64,000 bases of DNA, from positions 45,362,206 to 45,426,205 of the forward strand of contig CM064495.1 of assembly GCA_032716605.1 (NCBI GenBank), read 5' to 3'. The stretch's first letter is position 1; each line of letters starts with the position of its first letter. Made by a program: the position numbers and the translations under genes. This document shows positions 58,675-64,000 of the stretch, in pieces. The notes under the pieces were generated by a model. The model did not search any database. It had not been told where the DNA came from and was given only the letters and a program-made list of their open reading frames with translations. Source of the stretch: Paralithodes platypus (Eukaryota; Arthropoda; Malacostraca; Decapoda; Lithodidae).

Positions 58675-59337
58675 GACTGACTCAAGACAGAGCCCGAATA
58701 GGGACAACACCACAGAAAACAATGAACACACAAAAACAAAATATAAATTCACACACATCTAGGTAATCCAGAAGGATTAGTTAGCATCTCAAAAACCTTG
58801 CCATCTACAACATTGGGATGCTCTAGATGAAAAAGACATATTGCCTAGTGTAGTTCGATTATTGAAAAACAGGTAAAATACGACTGTATTTTTCTGAAAT
58901 TCTTCTATTGAATTTTCTTTTTACAACTTCTGGAAAAAGCATAGTCCAGGTAGAACATATCTTATCTATGAAATAGTTTGTACATGTACTTGGTTTAAAA
59001 CTCTTTAGTTCTAGCTTTCAGCTATGGTTGCATTTTCTAACAAAATATTGAGGTTAATAATACTGGTATGAACAACACTGGCAAACCGAGATAATCGATA
59101 CAATACTTCAGTGAGTTATCCTCGCAGTCTATAACTAAAAGAGGCCAATAGCTCTCAATCGGTCCTCATGGCAAAATGTCTAGCTCAGTTGAATTTACCT
59201 TTGCAGATCTACCGTGGACTCATTCTACTCGCTCTACTGTATATGCGTGTCAAGTGCTGGAGACAAGAAATACTAAGCACAATCCACAAGGGGTATTATT
59301 AGATCATTACAGAGTGTTAGTACTATCTCATTATTAC

Positions 59338-59340
<3 letters not shown>
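58674..59340. other. Non-coding DNA
   Basis: I see nothing supportable in this stretch. Confidence 0.45.

Positions 59341-59430
<90 letters not shown>
59341..59430. repeat. (GA)n microsatellite
   Basis: About 45 uninterrupted GA units. Confidence 0.95.
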
Positions 59431-59433
<3 letters not shown>

Positions 59434-59830
59434 AATAAAGAAAAGAGGTTATTGGAGCGATTTGGAATGGTATCAAGGGGGCAGTTAAACACATAAATCA
59501 GTATTCATTAATAAATAAAATAAAAACATAATACTATACGGAAGCTTTGTTCAGATTTGATATTAATATATTCCCTGTTAACTCCAGCCATTTAAATATT
59601 AATTTAAGTTGAAGTTGGACACATGCTATACGAGTACGACATACCCCAAAGAAGATTGATGAAGACCGTTTATTAATAAAACATGCTGCAAAATAGCATG
59701 CAATGATAACGTAAGTTGCCAAATAAGCCCCACGAACTCCCACACTGACATTGATTCGATTTATAAACTGAGAGTTATATTAATTCAAAGGTGAATCTCC
59801 TGTTATGGCCACTCCCAGATGCCTACTGGT
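59431..59830. other. AT-rich non-coding DNA
   Basis: I see no gene or element. Confidence 0.45.
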
Positions 59831-59831
59831 A

Positions 59832-59832
<1 letters not shown>

Positions 59833-59919
<87 letters not shown>

Positions 59920-59992
59920 GTGTTTGTGTGTGTGTGTTTGTAATTATGCTATATGAGTATACTTTGATGCAGTTACCAATAGTTTCTGAAGT

Positions 59993-60046
<54 letters not shown>
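59833..60046. repeat. Inverted (GT)n ... (CA)n pair
   Basis: A GT run (59833-59897), GA units, a second short GT run, a 58-bp AT-rich spacer and a CA run (59996-60046). The two are complementary and can form a stem of about 50 bp. Confidence 0.9.
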
Positions 60047-60048
<2 letters not shown>

Positions 60049-60486
60049 ATAACACCGAGAATCCACGGTAAACTCAGCAAGCCCCCCTAGTGACGCTAAT
60101 CCTAAGAAACAATGCACCAGCTCCACCTCCTGCCCCCGCCCATCTAAGGAACCTCAAAATAAGCGAGGAATAACCCCAGCCGACGTGCACACCCGAGGCT
60201 GCTTCAAAGGGGGCGCCCTCGAGTCTTTATTATTGTATTCATGACCTCCATTGTGTATACCCAATGCTCCATTTTGCATACTTTGCCATTAGTATTATCT
60301 GTTGTCAAGGGTTGCATTTATGTTCCATGCGGTATAACTCATGCATTATAGCAAGGCACAAACATAAGATAGGTTAATCACAGAGACGATTTTCTAATTA
60401 CTATATGGAGTTCCCAAGACTAGGTGAGCAACATGGAGAGTACTGTAAAGAAAAGTTGGGTAAAGTCTCTCCATACAAGGGTCGGA
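60047..60486. other. Non-coding DNA
   Basis: I see no gene or element. Confidence 0.45.
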
Positions 60487-60835
60487 GGGCACCCACAATA
60501 AGGTTACCAGTCTACTTTATGTTCGACTCCTTCCCCATCCTCCTTCTCCTCTTCCCTTTCTTCCTCTACTTCTCCTCCTTCGTTCTTACTTAGATTAGAT
60601 GCTACAGTTTCAAGGAAGTACAGTAAGTTTCAACAGCTCTTGTATTTATGAGATCTGAAACTGCTGCAAGGAGGGCGCCCGCAATAAGATTACCACTCAA
60701 CTTTATGGTCCACTCCTAATCCTCTTCCTCCTATCTGTGTTACCATCTTGTCTACTCTGTTTTCACTTAGATCAGAGGTACTTTCAAGGGAGTACATTAA
60801 GGATCAGTAGTACAGAGCCTCTATTGGATTTGGAA
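60487..60835. repeat. Old tandem duplication, about 185 bp
   Basis: GGGCACCCACAATAAGGTTA ... CTACTTTATG recurs as GGGCGCCCGCAATAAGATTA ... CAACTTTATG about 185 bp later. The following CT-rich, CACTTAGATYAGA and TTTCAAGGRAGTACA blocks also repeat in order. Identity is roughly 70-75 percent by eye. Confidence 0.7.
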
Positions 60836-61358
60836 ACGTCTATGGCAATCTCTGAAGCTTCCAGTAGACTATTCCTGACGCCCTTCTTCGGTTCTAGACA
60901 CAAAGTTATGGTATGGATAATTTCATCAAATAACTAACGGAACATTGAAGTTATTATAGAGGATGTTGTATTAATCATCTTTTATAACTTAAAATTCTAA
61001 TAACCCTTTCGATTCAAGGATGGGCGTGTTTATCTACCAGCAAACGTTTAATTTTAAGTTTAGACAAGCGTAATTAATTTGTCATAAACCCTTAGTAATC
61101 TCTTGCATCCAGATGAATTTACATTCTAGTAGATTTGTAGAAATAATTAATTATTTTACCTTACCTGATCGTAAAGCTAACTAATATATTTCCCACTAAG
61201 AGTTTTATTATTTGAACCAGGCGATTTAACCCTATTTAGGAACAAGATCCAAGTCTATATTGGTAAATAAAGCCTTGCTCGACTTATCAACTATTGTGCT
61301 TATCACGGGCACTTTAGCATAATCAAAAGACCCCACCTCAATAATTCATTATTTTCTT
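60836..61358. other. AT-rich non-coding DNA
   Basis: I see nothing supportable in this stretch. Confidence 0.45.
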
Positions 61359-61593
61359 TTAACCCTCTCCGACATATGACGTGATTTTGAGCCTATTAGG
61401 GATACTTTAAAGCCTTTGTTACCATCAGGGGTATTTATAAACCTTTAGTTTAGTTACTTCAACCTCTGCAGTTGTCTTTGAATTAGCTGTGGGTAGAAAA
61501 CAAATTGTGGAGAGGTAATTATAAGAGTGAGAGAACTCTATTTCTTATTGCTAATCTGGCAACCTCTGCGTCATATGAGTCTGAAAGGTTTAA
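61359..61593. mobile_element. MITE-2 copy 2 (235 bp)
   Basis: Inverse of 1436-1670, at the same length, with TTAA at 61359-61362 and 61590-61593. The two copies differ at few positions, so they are fairly young. Confidence 0.85.
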
Positions 61594-62280
61594 ATTTCAA
61601 TTGCAGTGTATTGATATTCCTGTTCCTCTCCTCTTGTTTGCCATGCTCCTCTCCTATGCACCTTAACCTTTTCGCCCAAATACCTGAAGGGGGAGCCGCT
61701 CCCGACCCTAGAAATGGCGCCTTCCGTCATGTCTTGCCCGAGTATTAAAGCGGAATAATATTCCTGCCTTCCGTAATTAGCTGTCTTCCCCCTTCTCTCC
61801 GTCTTCAATCTATAATCTATTCGTCAAAATTTTGGCCTACTTTTATCGTTCCGTTCTTTTTAATTATTGGAGGTTCCTCTCTCTCATTAAGTCCATATTT
61901 AGTCTTCTGTTTTGCACACCGCCGCTCGTAAGTTACGTCTTTTGCTATTCCGCCTTTGGAAAATTTGCAACTATGTTTCTTGATCATCAGGTACCTCCCC
62001 TTCCCCGAATCCACCATGCATCAAACTTTCATTACTTTGGTTAAAAACAGAGGGAAGGTCCGTGTGGCTTTTAATGACGGGGTGGCAGTAAACTGTAATA
62101 GGTAATGGACAGTGTAATGTATCGGTGGCCAGACGCGCCCGCTGAACCTGTCGACTGTAATCTTATTCAATAATCTCCGGGTAATACTGGGTTCGGGGCC
62201 GCGGTGGATGCATTTACAGGCGAGCCATTACTGCGCATTACCGCATGGGGGCCCAAGCATACATACTTTGATTAGCTCAG
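61594..62280. other. Non-coding DNA
   Basis: Short frames at 61527-62044 have no motif. Confidence 0.45.
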
Positions 62281-63250
62281 GCCGGGAGGGAGGGGATCGG
62301 GGAGGGTAAAGATTTTGTTTATGTGTTGTGTGGTGAAGATCCAACTTTACGGTGGTTCGGTTTGGAGGGGAGAGTCGAAGGGAAGACGATGATGATGGTG
62401 ATGGTAAAGGAATAGACAGGAGGGAGGGGAGAAGGCAAGATGTTTCAGGATTGAGGGGAGGGATGGAAATATCACGAAAGGAGAGGCGTAATACTGTACC
62501 GTGATAGTAAGGATGACCCCGAAGAGGGAGGTGTTTTGGAGGTAAAGGCAGGTTCTGTTGGGAAGGGGATATACTGTAGGCTACATAGAAGGGAGGGCCA
62601 TGGAAAAGTATAATGGAAGATTGTGATATGAAGCAGTATATAAGACCATATAGGCCCATGGAAGGGGACGTGTTTCGGAGGGGAAATAAAGTCGAAGGGA
62701 ACACAACGATCATGGTGATGGAAAAGGAATGTAGACAGGAGGGAGGGAGGGAGGGAGGTGGGTGGAGGGAGATATTAATACTGGAGAAAACCATGAAAGT
62801 GAGGATACTTTGGGTTTGATGGGAGTAAAGAGTACATTATCCAGAGATAGAAAATAATTACACAGTAGACAGTAGACAGAGATAGAAAATAATTACACAG
62901 TAGACAGTAGACAGAGATAGAAAATATTTACACAGTAGACAGTAGACAGAGATAGAAGATAATTACACAGTAGACATGGATGGGAACATATTTCCTTGTG
63001 TTAAGAAGTGAAAGGAAAACGATGATGATGGGAGAGAAATAATGTCAGGGTAGAAAGACGTGGGAGAAGAGATGTTTGAAGATTGTGGGGAGAGAAGGGG
63101 ACACGATGATGGTGATTGAAAGAGAATACAATTAAGAGGGGGAACCATGGAAGTTGAGGGGAGGGGAGGGAACAGATGGAAGGAAGTATCAAGGGATAGG
63201 GGAGACAGTGAGGTGATAGGACAGAAGATGATGAAGGTATATTGAGAGAA
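62281..63250. repeat. G/A-rich DNA with a 35-bp tandem repeat
   Basis: Purine-rich sequence with GGGAGGGA and GATGATGG motifs. At 62846-62975 a 35-bp unit (GATAGAAAATAATTACACAG plus TAGACAGTAGACAGA) repeats almost four times. The 188-residue minus-strand frame at 62228-62794 is Ser/Pro-rich by composition. Confidence 0.8.
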
Positions 63251-63685
63251 AATCAATATTATGTGATATGATAGGAGCTGGGGAGAAGAATAGGAACTTC
63301 AAGGGAATATAGCCTACATGAAACAGGTATATATATATATTCCAAAATGTAATTCCATATCGGAATTAATATATATGGTCCAAAATTGATCATGTATGAG
63401 ATGAATGTTTGGTGGACATAAACATAATGGATCAAGTAATTGTATCTATAATTTCCCTGAAGCTTCCTCTGCGCTGACAATGTTCTCCAAGGGCTAGCTT
63501 TTCCTTTTCCGTAAACAAATAATATGTACACAAGATCCTTCCATTTACCGAGTCGTGTGGTCTTCCTACCATTGTTCTACCTCTTTTAGTTTTATTATTT
63601 ATACATTAATGTTTTCCCAGTCTTGTCTCTTCACATGCTCTTCCCTTCCCTATTCTATTTCGTTTAAGCCTCTCGTGGTCAAGTG

Positions 63686-63687
<2 letters not shown>
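63251..63687. other. Non-coding DNA
   Basis: I see no gene or element. Confidence 0.45.

Positions 63688-63689
<2 letters not shown>

Positions 63690-63731
<42 letters not shown>
63690..63731. repeat. (CT)n at the 5' side of a CR1 tail
   Basis: About 21 CT units directly before the CR1 remnant. Confidence 0.95.
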
Positions 63732-63733
<2 letters not shown>

Positions 63734-63925
63734 ATGTACGGGAATTGCCGGAGGGACCGAAGGGTGGGGAGAGAGCCTTCTTCTTTTATATCCTTCCCTG
63801 CAACTTTCCTTTTCTACCGGCTATGCCATCTCTGCTAGAATTAAGTCCTAACCACCTCGTTTGGATCGTAAGGTTTGTGTGGCCAGTGTATCTATGTAAA
63901 TCTATGTATGTAAATCTCTCTCTCC
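63732..63925 (+). mobile_element. CR1-type LINE 3' UTR remnant
   Basis: GGGGAGAGAGCCTTCTTCTT, TATCCTTCCCTGC and the end GTGTATCTATGTAAATCTAT plus CTCTCTCTCC align with the 3' UTR of the 57.4-58.2 kb copy. Only the UTR is left. CT units lie on both sides. Confidence 0.7.
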
Positions 63926-64000
63926 TCGACCGCACAACAGGCTACTCCTTCACCGCGGAAACAATTAAATATTAAATAGCCAACTAAGGTAAGCTCAAGT

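Noticed and set aside
58353..58762. Glycine-rich or proline-rich proteins of 84-133 residues
   Set aside because: They are translations of a near-pure G tract in every frame.

Overview
This is eukaryotic intergenic or intronic DNA with no recognisable host protein gene, rRNA or functional tRNA. It is dense in microsatellites (CT/GA, CA/GT, AT) and dispersed repeats, with degenerate TTAGG-like stretches. It carries non-LTR retrotransposons, one of which resembles, from memory, Jockey-type elements common in decapod crustaceans. An arthropod, most likely a decapod crustacean, fits best; this is inference, since no marker gene is present. The assembly contains one 100-N gap (35566-35665) inside a 34-bp satellite.

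Retrotransposons. (1) A near full-length CR1/L2-type LINE on the + strand (about 26.8-31.76 kb) has ORF1 (zinc-finger-like start, coiled coil, SGNH-esterase domain) and ORF2 (endonuclease, reverse transcriptase). Both are broken mainly by single-base shifts, several in homopolymers. Relatives lie at 37.54-38.01 kb (-), 57.37-58.24 kb (-) and 63.73-63.92 kb (+). (2) A second, Jockey-like LINE has its 3' half at 38.38-39.65 kb (-), another RT piece at 33.66-33.97 kb (-), and 3' tails at 14.76, 21.88, 23.42 and 46.87 kb. (3) A 530-bp retroposon with a (CAA)n tail occurs at 6.69-7.22 kb (+, perfect 13-bp target duplication) and 43.98-44.50 kb (-), with a tail fragment at 53.69 kb. (4) A SINE with a tRNA-like head occurs five times.

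DNA elements. Four families of short nonautonomous elements sit in TTAA sites. MITE-1 (15 copies or pieces, about 330-390 bp) has a conserved hairpin core and variable ends. MITE-2 (235 bp) has two copies, MITE-3 (about 210 bp) has several, and MITE-4 (215 bp) has one intact copy. TTAA duplication is the hallmark of piggyBac transposition.

Layout: 0-6 kb MITE-1/-2, SINEs and an 81-bp tandem; 6-14 kb retroposon, minisatellites and a 1-kb polypurine tract; 14-26 kb MITE-1 copies and LINE tails; 26-32 kb CR1 LINE; 32-36 kb MITE-4, minisatellites and the 34-bp satellite; 37-40 kb LINE copies; 40-50 kb MITE cluster; 50-58 kb TTAGG-like DNA, (GAAGA)n and a MITE nested in a LINE; 58-64 kb a poly-G block, inverted GT/CA tracts, the second MITE-2 and a LINE tail. 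The most notable pattern is that every CR1-like copy is bordered by (CT)n at its 5' side and ends in CT-rich sequence at its 3' side, which suggests microsatellite-directed insertion.
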